A stretch of 64,000 nt of DNA from Pseudomonas sp. LFM046 (GTDB taxonomy: Bacteria > Pseudomonadota > Gammaproteobacteria > Pseudomonadales > Pseudomonadaceae), in assembly GCF_000949385.2 (NCBI RefSeq), contig NZ_JYKO02000001.1, forward strand, positions 5,230,678 to 5,294,677, in the 5' to 3' direction. A program made the translations under genes and the position numbers. Every line of letters begins with the position of its first letter. Within the stretch, counting starts at the first letter, position 1. Positions 27,088 through 38,875 of this stretch are shown here, piece by piece. The notes under the pieces were generated by a model. That model was given only the letters and a program-made list of their open reading frames with translations. It was not told the DNA's origin and searched no databases.

Positions 27088-27110
27088 AAAGGAAGGGCCT
27101 ACGCCCTCCC
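27088..27110 (-). terminator. Likely terminator of the chemoreceptor gene
   Basis: GGAAGGGC and GCCCTCCC pair with one mismatch, followed on the minus strand by TTTATTG. It lies 17 bases after the stop codon. Confidence 0.55.
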
Positions 27111-27126
27111 CTCATCACGACACCCT

Positions 27127-29061
27127 CTACGCCCTGAACTGACCCAGGCTGGCCTTGAGCTGATCGGCCAAGCCGGCAAGCACTCGCCCGCTGCTGGCGG
27201 TGGCGGCAACCGCCTCGGCCGCCAGACTGGCCTCGGCATGGATCACATCCACCCGCCCCCGCACGCCGTCAGCCCCGGCCGCCTGATGCTCGGCAGCACG
27301 AGCAGCTGCCTGCACCGCGCCATGGACCTGTTCCACGGCCTGCTGCACGCTGTGCTGCAGACGCTCGCTGTCGCGCAGAGCCTCCAACCCTTCCACGGCA
27401 CGCTCGCGGGCCTGGGAAATGGCCGAAACGGCCTCACGGGCCCCGGTCTGCAGGGCCGCGATATGCTCCTGGATATCGCCGGTGGACTGCTGGGTCTTGC
27501 TGGCCAGGGCCCGGACTTCGTCGGCTACCACCGCGAACCCGCGACCGCTCTCTCCTGCCCGCGCGGCCTCGATCGCAGCATTCAGCGCCAGCAGGTTGGT
27601 CTGCTCAGCAATACCGTGGATGACCGACAGCACCATCTCGATCTGTTCGCTCTGCCGCGCCAGCCGCTCGATCACCTCGGAGCCGTTCTGCACGCGAGCC
27701 TCCAGGGTTTCGATCAATCCGCCCACCTTGCGCGCAATGGCCGCATTGTCCTGGGCGGCCTGGCGGATTTCGCCCACCTGGCGCAAGGCATCCTGCATCG
27801 CCTGGCTCTCGGCCTGGGCCTCGGCCACCATGCCCGCCAACGCACTGAGGCTGCCTTCCACTTCGCTGCGCTGACGATGGGCCGCCGCCTCAGCGGACTG
27901 GCTGCGCTCGGAGAGCGCCTTGATTTCCAGGCCGGTACGCTGCGCCACGTCGCCTGCTTCGCGGACGATGGGCTGCAGCTTGTCGACGAAGCGGTTCACC
28001 GCCGCGGCCATTTCACCCACCTCGTCGCGGCTGTCCAGTTTGACCCGACGGGTCAGATCCCCTTCCCCGGCAGCCAGGTCGTTCAGGGCATCGATCAGCA
28101 GGCGCAGGCGCACCACCACGCGACGCCCCAGCACAACCGCCAACACCAGCAACACGCCAAGCCCTACCAGCGCAAGCCCCAGGCCGATGCGCCAGCGCAG
28201 CTCACCTGCCGCCGACTCCACCGCCTGACGGGTGCCAACACTCATGCTGACGGCCGTCTCACGCGCCGACTGCAGCCGCGCAGTCAGCGCCGCACTGCTC
28301 TCGGTAGCGGCGCCGGCGAGGCTTTCGCCCACCAACTCACCACCACTGGCAATCAGAGCCGAGAAGCGCTGGTCCAGCGCCTTGAGTTGCTGCTCCACGC
28401 CGGCAGTGGAAACGCCCATGCGTACCTTGCCGATCTCCACGCCATTGGGACTGATGGAAGCCTCCACCAGGTAGACGGACGAATCATTGGCCGCCGCGCT
28501 CAGCACCTTGTCCAGCGCCCGATCACCCTGCCCCTTGGCCAGCAATGCCTTGATCTGCGGGTTCTCGCGATTGAGGTAACGGGTCAGGTGCTGGCCTTGG
28601 GCATCGTCGTAGACGACAAAGAGCACATTGGGATTGCGCTGGGCACGCCGCGCGAACTCGGACAGGGTGGGTACGTCGTTGTCCCACATTGCCCGCGGCG
28701 CCACGGCAGCGAGCAGTTGGGCCAGGTCATTGGCCGACTCCTTGAGATTCTGCTCGAGGGTCTGGCGCAACTGACCCTGCTCCTGCTGAAGACGCTCGGT
28801 GAGTGCGCTACTCAGGCGCTCGCGGGTCTTGGTGGAGAGCGCACCCAGGCTACCGGACACTTCCTGTCCTGCCTGCTCCAGATCCCCCGCTAGACGCTGG
28901 GTATCGCCTCCCAGGCGCACACCTAATTCATCCACCAGGGAATTCACGGTGCCCCGGGTCAGGGCGACGGCCACCATGACCTGCACCAGCAGGGCAATGC
29001 CAAGGGCAACGAAGACCGGACGCAGCAGACGGCTTTGCAACAGGGACAGAATGGCTGACAC
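27127..29061 (-). CDS. Methyl-accepting chemotaxis protein
   Basis: The 644-residue receptor has an N-terminal membrane helix (about 14-34), a periplasmic domain of about 250 residues that includes a coiled coil, a second helix near 290-315, a HAMP domain (about 315-370) and a signalling domain. The hairpin tip [19 protein letters not shown] (near residue 490) is the CheA/CheW contact and is intact. It lacks a C-terminal CheR/CheB docking pentapeptide (it ends GQFRA). GTG start with GGAG nine bases upstream. The ligand is unknown. From memory P. aeruginosa has no receptor between tRNA-Leu and purA, so this gene may be a lineage-specific insert. Confidence 0.93.
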   Translation of the reverse strand: MSAILSLLQSRLLRPVFVALGIALLVQVMVAVALTRGTVNSLVDELGVRLGGDTQRLAGDLEQAGQEVSGSLGALSTKTRERLSSALTERLQQEQGQLRQTLEQNLKESANDLAQLLAAVAPRAMWDNDVPTLSEFARRAQRNPNVLFVVYDDAQGQHLTRYLNRENPQIKALLAKGQGDRALDKVLSAAANDSSVYLVEASISPNGVEIGKVRMGVSTAGVEQQLKALDQRFSALIASGGELVGESLAGAATESSAALTARLQSARETAVSMSVGTRQAVESAAGELRWRIGLGLALVGLGVLLVLAVVLGRRVVVRLRLLIDALNDLAAGEGDLTRRVKLDSRDEVGEMAAAVNRFVDKLQPIVREAGDVAQRTGLEIKALSERSQSAEAAAHRQRSEVEGSLSALAGMVAEAQAESQAMQDALRQVGEIRQAAQDNAAIARKVGGLIETLEARVQNGSEVIERLARQSEQIEMVLSVIHGIAEQTNLLALNAAIEAARAGESGRGFAVVADEVRALASKTQQSTGDIQEHIAALQTGAREAVSAISQARERAVEGLEALRDSERLQHSVQQAVEQVHGAVQAAARAAEHQAAGADGVRGRVDVIHAEASLAAEAVAATASSGRVLAGLADQLKASLGQFRA

Positions 29062-29081
29062 GACGAGCGACTCCTCTACAA

Positions 29082-29099
29082 CCGTTACCTCTGTAACGG
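29082..29099 (-). promoter_or_regulatory. Short palindrome in the chemoreceptor leader
   Basis: CCGTTAC (29082-29088) pairs with GTAACGG (29093-29099), just upstream of the ribosome site. It could be an operator or an mRNA hairpin. Confidence 0.35.
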
Positions 29100-29174
29100 C
29101 GACAACGCGGATTTATAAAGGCCAGCAAAGTGCGTGCCGATCAGCCGTGCGACATTTGGAACCACTGAAACGAC

Positions 29175-29199
29175 GAAGGGCCGCTCTAGGCGGCCCTTC
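29175..29199 (-). terminator. Terminator of purA
   Basis: GAAGGGCCGC (29175-29184) pairs with GCGGCCCTTC (29190-29199) and lies 18 bases after the purA stop; a T-rich stretch (GTCGTTTC) follows on the minus strand. Confidence 0.75.
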
Positions 29200-29216
29200 T
29201 GGGGGAGTCACGGGAC

Positions 29217-30590
<1,374 letters not shown>

Positions 30591-30616
30591 TCAGCACCGG
30601 CCTTGAAGCCACTTCC

Positions 30617-31801
30617 TCAGGAAAGCGCCGCCACCTGCCAGCGCCCGTCACGCAGGACCAGCTGGCGATCGCATTCAGCCTCCCGCGCACTCGCAACTTC
30701 CTGACCCGGCAGGGCCTGCACCACGCGCTGGCCATCGGCGCGCAGGCGCTTGACCTCGTACCAAAGGTAGGGGTCGTGGCTGTCCGGTGCCCAGATGCCG
30801 GGAACCGGCTGATCCAGAACCATGTTGCCCAGGGTCACCAGGGTCTTCAGGTCGGTGGAGAAGCCGGTGGCGGGGCGGGCGCGACCGAAGTCGGCGCCGA
30901 TGTCGTCATAGCGACCGCCTTGGGCAATGGACTGCCCGACGCCCGGCACGAAAGCCGCAAAAACCACTCCGGTGTGATAGTGATAGCCGCGCAGCTCGCC
31001 CAGGTCGAAATAGAGCGGCAGCTCGGGATAGCGCAGCTCCAGCGCGTCGGCGATGGCGATCAGCTCATCAAGCGCGCGGTGCACTTCGGCGGGCGCATCC
31101 ATCAGGACACCCTGGGCCAGATCCAGCACCTCTCGGCTGCCGCAGAGCTCGGCCAGGGAGCGGAGCATGGAGGCCAGCTCATGGGGCAGGTCGTCAGTGA
31201 GCTCGGCCACCTCGTCCACCGCCTTGCGCTGCAGGGCGTCGAACAGGCTGCGCTCGACTTCGCCGGACAGGCCGGCGGCCTGGGCCAGCCCACGGTAGAT
31301 GCCGACATGACCGAGGTCCATGTGCACATCTGGCACGGCGGCCAGATCGAGCATTTCCAGCATCAGACTGATGACTTCCACGTCGCTGGCCGGGCTGGCG
31401 TCGCCGTACAGTTCAGCACCCAGCTGGATCGGACTGCGCGACGTGGACAGCGCACGCGGTTGGGCATGCAACACGCTGCCGGCGTAGCACAGACGATTCG
31501 GGCCTTCACGGCGCAGGGTATGCGCGTCAATACGCGCCACCTGCGGCGTGATGTCCGCGCGAAAACCCATGAGGTGGCCCGACTGCGGGTCGGTCACCTT
31601 GAAGGTCCGCAGGTCGAGGTCCTGACCGGCACCGGTCAGCAGGGACTCGAGATATTCGATATGCGGAGTGACCACGAAGTCGTAGCCCCAACGCTGGAAC
31701 AGGTCCAGCACCTGGCGGCGGGCTGCCTCGATGCGTGCCGCCTCGGGCGGCAGTACTTCTTCGATACCGTCTGGCAGCAGCCAGCGATCTACCGTTGCCA
31801 T
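30617..31801 (-). CDS. hisZ: ATP phosphoribosyltransferase regulatory subunit HisZ
   Basis: The 394-residue protein is a class II aminoacyl-tRNA synthetase fold relative of HisRS that lacks aminoacylation activity and activates the short HisG in histidine biosynthesis. Class II motif-like segments are visible ([14 protein letters not shown]-type near residue 80: [13 protein letters not shown]), with [14 protein letters not shown] near the C-terminus. Its presence implies a short-form hisG elsewhere in the genome. It lies 34 bases after the DUF2065 gene. Confidence 0.96.
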   Translation of the reverse strand: MATVDRWLLPDGIEEVLPPEAARIEAARRQVLDLFQRWGYDFVVTPHIEYLESLLTGAGQDLDLRTFKVTDPQSGHLMGFRADITPQVARIDAHTLRREGPNRLCYAGSVLHAQPRALSTSRSPIQLGAELYGDASPASDVEVISLMLEMLDLAAVPDVHMDLGHVGIYRGLAQAAGLSGEVERSLFDALQRKAVDEVAELTDDLPHELASMLRSLAELCGSREVLDLAQGVLMDAPAEVHRALDELIAIADALELRYPELPLYFDLGELRGYHYHTGVVFAAFVPGVGQSIAQGGRYDDIGADFGRARPATGFSTDLKTLVTLGNMVLDQPVPGIWAPDSHDPYLWYEVKRLRADGQRVVQALPGQEVASAREAECDRQLVLRDGRWQVAALS

Positions 31802-31835
31802 TTCGCCAATCCCCTCTCAGCCGGGCGGCAAGCCA

Positions 31836-32021
31836 TCAGTGAAGCAGATACAGGAGGCCAGTCCCCAGCAACATGCTGGACAGGCCCATCAGGCGGAGAT
31901 GGCGGTCCTTGAACTCCGCCAACCCAAGTACCGCGGTGCGCCAACGGCGCGGATAGAGGAAGGGCAGGATGCCTTCCAGCACCAGCATCAGACAAAACGC
32001 AATGCCGAGTTCCTGCCACAT
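31836..32021 (-). CDS. DUF2065 small membrane protein (YjeT-like)
   Basis: The 61-residue protein begins MWQELGIAFCLMLVLEG and has two membrane helices (about 4-22 and 40-58) split by a basic loop PRRWR. It is the DUF2065/YjeT family member found next to hflC and purA in many gamma-proteobacteria. The start at 32021 is chosen because the product then matches the family; the longer frame to 32066 runs through a terminator stem. No function is known. Confidence 0.85.
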   Translation of the reverse strand: MWQELGIAFCLMLVLEGILPFLYPRRWRTAVLGLAEFKDRHLRLMGLSSMLLGTGLLYLLH

Positions 32022-32035
32022 GATTCCCGCGGACG

Positions 32036-32059
32036 CAAAAAAGCCGGGATTTCCCGGCT
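32036..32059 (-). terminator. Terminator just before DUF2065
   Basis: AGCCGGGA (32042-32049) pairs with TCCCGGCT (32052-32059), followed on the minus strand by six T. It is a perfect intrinsic terminator only 14 bases before the DUF2065 start codon. Confidence 0.8.
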
Positions 32060-32092
32060 GACCCATGATAACACGTTTTCCCTGACGGTCAC

Positions 32093-32119
32093 CCCGGCGG
32101 ACGATGAGCGTCCGCCGGG
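32093..32119 (-). terminator. Hairpin right after hflC
   Basis: CCCGGCGGAC (32093-32102) pairs with GTCCGCCGGG (32110-32119) around a seven-base loop. No U-run follows, so it may protect the hflC mRNA end rather than terminate. Confidence 0.55.
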
Positions 32120-32129
32120 AGGGGATCGA

Positions 32130-32999
32130 TCAGCGTGCGGCCTTGTCCAGATAGCGGAAGAATTCGCTATTGGGGTCCAGCACCATCACGTCGCTCTTGT
32201 TGCCAAAGCTTTCGCGATAGGCCTGGAGGCTGCGGTAGAAGGCATAGAACTCCTGGTCCTGACCGTAGGCCTTGGCGTAGATCGCAGCAGCTTTGGCGTC
32301 GCCATCACCGCGAGTTTCTTCGGCCTCGCGATAGGCCTCGGCCAGCAGCACACGGCGCTGACGGTCGGCGTCGGCGCGAATGCCTTCGGCCAGCTCCGAA
32401 CCCTTGGCGCGGTGCTCACGAGCTTCACGCTCACGCTCAGTGCTCATGCGCTCGAAGACGCTGCGGTTCACTTCCTTGGGCAGGTCGATGGCCTTGACCC
32501 GCACGTCCACCACCTCGATGCCCAGCTCCTTGCTGGCCATGCGGTTGAGGGCCGCCGTGATGTCAGCCATCAGCGCGTCGCGCTCGCCGGACACCACCTC
32601 GTGCAGGGTGCGCTTGCCGAACTGATCGCGCAGGCCTGCTTCGAGACGACGGGACAGACGCTCGTCGGCGATCTGCTTCATGCCGGAAGTCGCGGTGTAG
32701 AAACGCTCAGCATCAGCCACGCGCCACTTGGCGTAGGCATCCACCATCACCGCTTTCTTCTCCAAGGTGAGGAAGCGCTGGGTCGGGGAATCCAGGGTCA
32801 GCAGGCGGGCGTCGAACTTGCGCACCTGGTTGACGTACGGAATCTTGAAGTGCAGGCCTGGCTGTACGTCAGCCTCGACGATACGGCCGAACTGCAGCAG
32901 GACTGCCTTTTCGGTCTGCGACACGATGTACAGGCTGCTCCACAGAAGCAGGGCCGCTACCACGCCACCGATCAGGGCAAACAGCGATTTATTGCTCAT
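32130..32999 (-). CDS. hflC: HflC, FtsH protease modulator subunit
   Basis: The 289-residue membrane-anchored SPFH/band-7 protein forms with HflK a large periplasmic cage around the FtsH protease and controls its access to substrates. An N-terminal membrane anchor (about 5-25) is followed by the SPFH domain and a helical tail. Its ATG overlaps the hflK stop by one base (TGATG). The product starts MSNKSLFALIGGV as in other pseudomonads. Confidence 0.97.
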   Translation of the reverse strand: MSNKSLFALIGGVVAALLLWSSLYIVSQTEKAVLLQFGRIVEADVQPGLHFKIPYVNQVRKFDARLLTLDSPTQRFLTLEKKAVMVDAYAKWRVADAERFYTATSGMKQIADERLSRRLEAGLRDQFGKRTLHEVVSGERDALMADITAALNRMASKELGIEVVDVRVKAIDLPKEVNRSVFERMSTEREREAREHRAKGSELAEGIRADADRQRRVLLAEAYREAEETRGDGDAKAAAIYAKAYGQDQEFYAFYRSLQAYRESFGNKSDVMVLDPNSEFFRYLDKAAR

Positions 33000-34168
33000 C
33001 AGCGACTCTCCCTGGAACGCGAATTGCGCTGCTGCAAATCAGAGGCAACGCGCGAGCCGAGATCGCTGCCGCTTGCGGCAGCCGATGCGGCCGGTGCTAC
33101 CGGCGCGGGGCTGGCGCCACGGTTGTCGATCATCTTGTCCAGCGGCAGGTAGAGCAGGTTGCTCTGACCATCCTTGCCGGACACCAGCACTTTGCTGGTA
33201 TTAGCCAGCACGTCCTGCATGGTTTCCAGATACAGGCGCTGACGCGTGACTTCCGGTGCCTTATGGTACTCGACGAGCAACTTGCTGAAGCGGTCGGCCT
33301 CACCCTGGGCGCGAGCGATCACTTCATCGCGGTAGCCGTTGGCATCTTCGATGATGCGCTGGGCCTGGCCACGAGCCTCGGGCACCACGGCATTGGCGTA
33401 GGCCTCAGCCTGGTTCTTGGCGCGCTGCTCGTCTTCGCGAGCACGAATCACGTCGTCAAAGGCTTCCTGCACTTCACGCGGGGCAGCCGCGCTCTGCACG
33501 TTGACCTGGGTGACGGTGATACCGGTGCGGTAGTTGTCGAGGAAGCGCTGCAGGCGCTCCTTGATCTCACTGGCCATCAGCTCGCGGCCTTCGGTCAGCA
33601 CCTGGTCCATCTCAGTGGAGCCGACCACATGCCGCAGTGCGCTTTCGGTGGCGTGCTGCAGGCTGACCTCAGGCTGGTCGACATTCAGCACGAAGTCCTG
33701 GAGATTGCTGATCTTGTACTGAACAGTGAGCGGCACTTCGACGATGTTCTCGTCCTCGGTGAGCATCTGACCCTGCTTGCTGTAGGCACGCTCGCGGGTG
33801 ACGTTCTCCTGGAACTTGCGGTCGAATGGCGGGAAGTAGATGTTCAGGCCAGGGCCGACGGTCTCGTAGTACTTGCCAAAGCGCAGCACCACAGCCTGCT
33901 CCTGCTCGTCCACCACATAGACGGCGCTGTACAGCCAGACCACGGCAAGCAGGGCAATACCGATACCAAGCAGGCCGAAACCGCCCGACCGGCCGCCATC
34001 CTCGTCGCCGCCGCCACGTTTCTTGCCGCTGCCGAACAATCCGTTCAGGCTGTCCTGCAGCTTGCGGAAGGCCTCGTCCAGGTCCGGTGGCCCTTTGCGG
34101 TCGCCACCGCGGCGTCCGCCCCAGGGGTCCTGGTTATTCGAGTTGCCACCCGGCTCGTTCCAAGCCAT
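32999..34168 (-). CDS. hflK: HflK, FtsH protease modulator subunit
   Basis: The 389-residue partner of HflC starts with a Gly/Asp/Arg-rich cytosolic segment (MAWNEPGGNSNNQDPWGG), then one membrane helix (about 75-95), an SPFH domain and a coiled-coil tail that ends in Ser/Arg. The start at 34168 has GGAG six bases upstream; an ATG four codons earlier (34180) is inside that ribosome site. hflK and hflC are coupled by a one-base overlap. Confidence 0.97.
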   Translation of the reverse strand: MAWNEPGGNSNNQDPWGGRRGGDRKGPPDLDEAFRKLQDSLNGLFGSGKKRGGGDEDGGRSGGFGLLGIGIALLAVVWLYSAVYVVDEQEQAVVLRFGKYYETVGPGLNIYFPPFDRKFQENVTRERAYSKQGQMLTEDENIVEVPLTVQYKISNLQDFVLNVDQPEVSLQHATESALRHVVGSTEMDQVLTEGRELMASEIKERLQRFLDNYRTGITVTQVNVQSAAAPREVQEAFDDVIRAREDEQRAKNQAEAYANAVVPEARGQAQRIIEDANGYRDEVIARAQGEADRFSKLLVEYHKAPEVTRQRLYLETMQDVLANTSKVLVSGKDGQSNLLYLPLDKMIDNRGASPAPVAPAASAAASGSDLGSRVASDLQQRNSRSRESR

Positions 34169-34264
34169 AGCGCTCTCCATACTGATAAAGCAAAGACGCG
34201 CCCACGGCGCGCCCGCCCATGCTACCCAAGCCAGCAGCCCGTCGCAAAACCACCTAAACGGGCT

Positions 34265-35566
34265 TTATTGCAAAGTGTGTTGCTCGAGGAACTCGCTGGG
34301 CTGCCAGCCCTCGCGACTGACCAGCCGATTCAGTTCGACGCGCGGCAAACGCACGGCCAAGAGGATGTCCCCGGCCTCATTGTGATCTTCGGTCTGCACC
34401 GCACCCAACGCGAAGAACTGGGCCCGGAGCCGACCGAAACGCTGCGGCAAGCGCAGGGTACCCACGAACAGGTCATCGCCCAGCAACTCGGCCACCGCCT
34501 GCTCCAGCAGCTCGAGGCCACTGCCATCGCGCGCCGAAAGCCAGACCCGCTCGGGCTTGCCTTCCTCATCACGCTGGATGTGCGGCTCGACGCTCTCCAG
34601 CAGGTCGACCTTGTTGTAGACCTCCAGCATCGGCAGGCCTTCGGCACCGATCTCACCCAGCACCGCCAGCACTTGTTCGATTTGCGCCATGCGCTCGGGC
34701 TCGTGCGCGTCGATCACATGCAGCAGAAGATCGGCGTTGGCAGATTCCTCAAGGGTAGCCCGGAAGGCCTCCACCAGCTTGTGTGGCAGATGGCGAATGA
34801 AACCTACGGTGTCGGCCAGCACTATCGGCCCCAGATCGTCCAGCTCAAGCCGGCGCAAAGTAGGGTCGAGGGTGGCGAACAACTGGTCGGCCGCATACAC
34901 CTCGGCGGTGGTCAGCGCATTGAACAGTGTGGACTTGCCGGCGTTGGTATAGCCCACCAGGGAAACAGCCGGGATGTCTGCACGCTTGCGCCCGCGACGA
35001 GCCTGCTCGCGCTGGCTGCGGACCTTTTCCAAGCGTTGCTTGATCTGGCGTATGCGCACACGCAGCAGACGGCGGTCGGTTTCAAGCTGGGTTTCACCCG
35101 GGCCACGCAGGCCGATGCCGCCTTTCTGGCGCTCAAGGTGGGTCCAGCCACGCACCAGGCGCGTGCTCATGTGATTGAGCTGGGCCAGTTCGACCTGCAG
35201 CTTGCCTTCATGGGTACGGGCGCGTTGGGCGAAGATATCGAGAATCAGACCAGTACGGTCGAGCACCCGGCACTCCAGGGCGCGCTCGAGGTTGCGCTCC
35301 TGGCTGGGTGTGAGGGTGTGGTTGAAGATGACCAGTTCGGCCTGCTCGGCCTTGACCAACTCGTGCAGCTCGTCGACCTTGCCGCTACCGATCAGGTACT
35401 TGGCCGTTGGCTGGTGACGGGAAACGGAGACGAATGCCACCGTGTCCGCACCGGCCGAACGAGCAAGTTCCACGAACTCCTGCGGGTCTTCGCGCGCCTC
35501 GGGATCTTGACCTTCCAGATGAACCAGGATGGCCCGTTCACCACCACCAGGGCGTTCGAAAAACAA
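34265..35566 (-). CDS. hflX: GTPase HflX
   Basis: The 433-residue GTPase rescues stalled ribosomes by splitting them, notably under heat stress. It has the N-terminal HflX domain (about 20-180), a coiled coil, and a G domain with G1 VGYTNAGKST, G3 DTVGF (about residue 253) and G4 NKVD. It starts 12 bases after hfq and so belongs to the hfq transcription unit. Confidence 0.97.
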   Translation of the reverse strand: MFFERPGGGERAILVHLEGQDPEAREDPQEFVELARSAGADTVAFVSVSRHQPTAKYLIGSGKVDELHELVKAEQAELVIFNHTLTPSQERNLERALECRVLDRTGLILDIFAQRARTHEGKLQVELAQLNHMSTRLVRGWTHLERQKGGIGLRGPGETQLETDRRLLRVRIRQIKQRLEKVRSQREQARRGRKRADIPAVSLVGYTNAGKSTLFNALTTAEVYAADQLFATLDPTLRRLELDDLGPIVLADTVGFIRHLPHKLVEAFRATLEESANADLLLHVIDAHEPERMAQIEQVLAVLGEIGAEGLPMLEVYNKVDLLESVEPHIQRDEEGKPERVWLSARDGSGLELLEQAVAELLGDDLFVGTLRLPQRFGRLRAQFFALGAVQTEDHNEAGDILLAVRLPRVELNRLVSREGWQPSEFLEQHTLQ

Positions 35567-35578
35567 TGCAGTCTCCTA

Positions 35579-35869
<291 letters not shown>

Positions 35870-35935
35870 TCAAATGACAGAAAAGATGAATGGTGGCCGC
35901 CCTACCCCCAAGGATAGACGGTAACCAATAAGGCC

Positions 35936-36907
35936 TCAGTCCAATATGGAGACCGACCTCAGGTATTTCAAGGTACGCGGCAGATTGTCGCAAGCCAGGC
36001 TGTCCAACCAGTGAAGATCGGACCAACTGCGTAACCAGGTGAACTGCCGTTTGGCCAGTTGGCGGGTGGCGATGATGCCTCGCTCCTCCATCTCGGAGCG
36101 GGTCAACCCTCCATCCAGGTATTCCCACACCTGGCGATAGCCGACCGCCCTGATAGACGGCAGTCCTGAATGCAAGTCACTTCTGCTGCGCAGCGCTTCG
36201 ACCTCTTCGATGAAGCCCTGTTCCAGCATCAGGCGAAAACGTTGCGCAATTCTTTCGTGTAGCACCTGCCGCTGCGTGGGAGCGATGGCAAGGTGGGCGA
36301 CATTATAAGGCAAATGCGCCGAGCCGGGCGCGTTACCGGCCAAATTTTGTGCAGCCTGCCGCTGCCGATGGGCCGTCATGGTAAGGCCGCTGACCTTGAA
36401 GACTTCCAGCGCCCGGGTCAGCCGCTGGGGGTCGTTGGGATGGATGCGCGCGGCGGATTCCGGGTCCACCGCCGCCAGCTCCTTATGCAGAGCCTCCCAA
36501 CCCTCGCGGGCGGCGCGAGCTTCCAGCTCGGCGCGCACCTTGGGGTCGGCGCAGGGCATGTCCGCCAACCCCTCAAGCAAGGCCTTGTAATAAAGCATGG
36601 TGCCGCCGACCAGGAGCGGAATTCTGCCCTTGGCGCTGATTTCCGCCATGGCGGCCAGGGCATCGGAGCGGAACTCCGCCGCCGAGTAGCTCTCGGCCGG
36701 GTCGCGGATATCAATCAGACAATGGGGGAATTCGGCCAGAGTGGCCTTGTCCGGTTTGGCGGTACCGATGTCCATGCCACGGTAGATCAGCGCCGAATCG
36801 ACGCTGATCAGCTCGCAAGGCAGGGTTCTTGCCAGCTCCAAGGCCAAGTCGGTCTTCCCGGCAGCCGTGGGGCCCATGAGAAAGATGGCGGGGGGAAGTC
36901 GGGACAT
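35936..36907 (-). CDS. miaA: tRNA dimethylallyltransferase MiaA
   Basis: The 323-residue enzyme transfers a dimethylallyl group to A37 of tRNAs that read UNN codons. The P-loop GPTAAGKT is at 12-19, and the [16 protein letters not shown] segment (about residues 38-53) is typical. The C-terminal [14 protein letters not shown] motif is near residue 285. It lies between mutL and hfq, as in most gamma-proteobacteria. Confidence 0.97.
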   Translation of the reverse strand: MSRLPPAIFLMGPTAAGKTDLALELARTLPCELISVDSALIYRGMDIGTAKPDKATLAEFPHCLIDIRDPAESYSAAEFRSDALAAMAEISAKGRIPLLVGGTMLYYKALLEGLADMPCADPKVRAELEARAAREGWEALHKELAAVDPESAARIHPNDPQRLTRALEVFKVSGLTMTAHRQRQAAQNLAGNAPGSAHLPYNVAHLAIAPTQRQVLHERIAQRFRLMLEQGFIEEVEALRSRSDLHSGLPSIRAVGYRQVWEYLDGGLTRSEMEERGIIATRQLAKRQFTWLRSWSDLHWLDSLACDNLPRTLKYLRSVSILD

Positions 36908-36997
36908 TGTCGAACTCGAATGACGGGCTTGGAAACTGAATGAAAAGCACCAGCGCCAGGCAGCCTCAGGCCACCAGCGCTTTTGTCAGCTGCTCTA

Positions 36998-38875
36998 TTA
37001 CCGTCCCCGCAGGAACAGCTTGTCCAGGTCATCCATGCCCAGCTGGGTCCAGGTCGGACGCCCATGGTTGCATTGGCCGCTGCGCTCGGTGTGCTCCATG
37101 TCGCGCAGCAGGGCGTTCATTTCCGGCTGAGTGAGCCGGCGATTGGCGCGCACTGCACCATGGCAGGCCATGGTGCCCAGCAATTCGTTCAGGTGGGCCT
37201 GGATACGATCGCTGGTGCCGTACTCCAGCAGGTCGGAGAGCACGTCACGCACCAGTTGCGAGGCCTCCGCCTGCTTCAGCAAGGCGGGAATCTGGCGGAT
37301 GGCCAGAGTTTCCGGGCCGAGACGCTGCAGCTCGAAGCCCAAGCGACGGAACCACTCACCATGCTCCTCGGCGCAATCGGCCTCGCGCTGGCTGACGGCA
37401 ATGGACTCCGGTACCAGCAACGGCTGACCCTTGAGACCTTCACTGGCCATCGCCAGTTTCAGGCGCTCGTAGGTGATGCGTTCATGGGCCGCGTGCATGT
37501 CCACCAGCACCAGGCCCTGGGCGTTTTCAGCCAGGATATAGATGCCCTTGAGCTGGGCCAGCGCGTAACCGAGGGGCGGCACATCGCCCTGGGATTCAGG
37601 CAGCGCAGCAGGCGCACTGGCTCCGGGCAACGGCGCGAAGAACTCGCGATAGGCACCCTGGGCTTCGGCAATCGGCACGACAGGCTGCGGACGGGGGGCC
37701 TGGTAGCCGCCGGACGACGGGCGCAACACAGGTTCGGCCGCTGGCTGCTCCAGCACATTGGCGGCCAGACTCATCTCCCCTTGGGGGCCGAACTCGCCGG
37801 CGGCGAGGCCGGTCGGACGCACGACCGCGTCAGTGGCAGCCGGCGCGGCCAACTGGTCCTCGGGGCGCACTTCGCCCAGGGCGCGATGCAGCGTCCCATA
37901 GAGGAAGTCGTGGACCATGCGGCTATCGCGGAAGCGCACTTCGTGCTTGGTGGGGTGCACGTTGACGTCCACCACTGCCGGGTCCACCTCGAAAAACAGC
38001 ACAAAGGTGGGATGACGGCCGTTGTAGAGCACGTCGCGGTAAGCCTGGCGCACGGCGTGGGCTACCAGCTTGTCACGCACCATGCGGCCGTTGACATAGA
38101 AGTACTGCAGATCCGCCTGGCTGCGGGAGAAGGTAGGAAGGCCGACCCAACCCCAGAGATGCAGGCCATTGCGCTCCACCTCGATAGGCAGCGCCTGCTC
38201 CAGGAAAGCCGGACCGCACACGGTAGCGACGCGGCGGGCGCGGGCGATCGCGTCCTGAGCTTCATGCAAGGCGAAAATGGTCTTGCCGTTGTGCCGCAGA
38301 TGGAAGGCCACATCGAAGCGGGCCAGGGCCAGGCGCTTGATGACTTCCTGCAGGTGATCGAACTCGGTTTTCTCCGCCCGCAGGAACTTGCGTCGCGCCG
38401 GGGTATTGAAGAAGAGGTCGCGTACTTCAACCGAGGTGCCCACGGGATGGGCGGCCGGCTGAACCCGAGCCTCCATGTCGCGGCCTTCGGTTTCCACCTG
38501 CCAGGCCTGGTCGGCGTCGGCGGTGCGCGAAGTCATGGTCAGGCGTGCCACGGAGCTGATGGAGGCCAGGGCCTCGCCCCGGAAGCCCAGGCTCATGACC
38601 CGCTCCAGGTCTTCAAGGTCGCGGATCTTGCTGGTGGCATGGCGAGCCAGCGCCAGAGGCAGGTCGTCGGCCGGGATGCCACCACCGTCGTCGCGCACCC
38701 GCAGCAGTTTGATCCCGCCCTGCTCCACCTCGACGTCGATGCGCCGGGCGCCGGCGTCGAGACTGTTCTCCAGCAACTCCTTGATGACGGAGGCGGGACG
38801 CTCGACCACCTCGCCCGCGGCGATCTGGTTCGCCAGCCGCGGACTCAGCAGCTGGATGCGGGGCAGTGTGCTCAT
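36998..38875 (-). CDS. mutL: DNA mismatch repair protein MutL
   Basis: The 625-residue protein links MutS to strand discrimination. The GHKL ATPase has [15 protein letters not shown] (about 33-47) and [10 protein letters not shown] (about 94-103). The C-terminal domain carries [12 protein letters not shown] starting at residue 459, which fits DxHAxxExxxxE, the MutL endonuclease motif, as in Pseudomonas that lack MutH. Its start overlaps the amiB stop by four bases. Confidence 0.97.
   Translation of the reverse strand: MSTLPRIQLLSPRLANQIAAGEVVERPASVIKELLENSLDAGARRIDVEVEQGGIKLLRVRDDGGGIPADDLPLALARHATSKIRDLEDLERVMSLGFRGEALASISSVARLTMTSRTADADQAWQVETEGRDMEARVQPAAHPVGTSVEVRDLFFNTPARRKFLRAEKTEFDHLQEVIKRLALARFDVAFHLRHNGKTIFALHEAQDAIARARRVATVCGPAFLEQALPIEVERNGLHLWGWVGLPTFSRSQADLQYFYVNGRMVRDKLVAHAVRQAYRDVLYNGRHPTFVLFFEVDPAVVDVNVHPTKHEVRFRDSRMVHDFLYGTLHRALGEVRPEDQLAAPAATDAVVRPTGLAAGEFGPQGEMSLAANVLEQPAAEPVLRPSSGGYQAPRPQPVVPIAEAQGAYREFFAPLPGASAPAALPESQGDVPPLGYALAQLKGIYILAENAQGLVLVDMHAAHERITYERLKLAMASEGLKGQPLLVPESIAVSQREADCAEEHGEWFRRLGFELQRLGPETLAIRQIPALLKQAEASQLVRDVLSDLLEYGTSDRIQAHLNELLGTMACHGAVRANRRLTQPEMNALLRDMEHTERSGQCNHGRPTWTQLGMDDLDKLFLRGR

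Noticed and set aside
26642-27118. Minus-strand frame across the tRNA-Leu pair
   Set aside because: The frame is repeated because the tRNAs are repeated. It is the antisense of tRNA genes.
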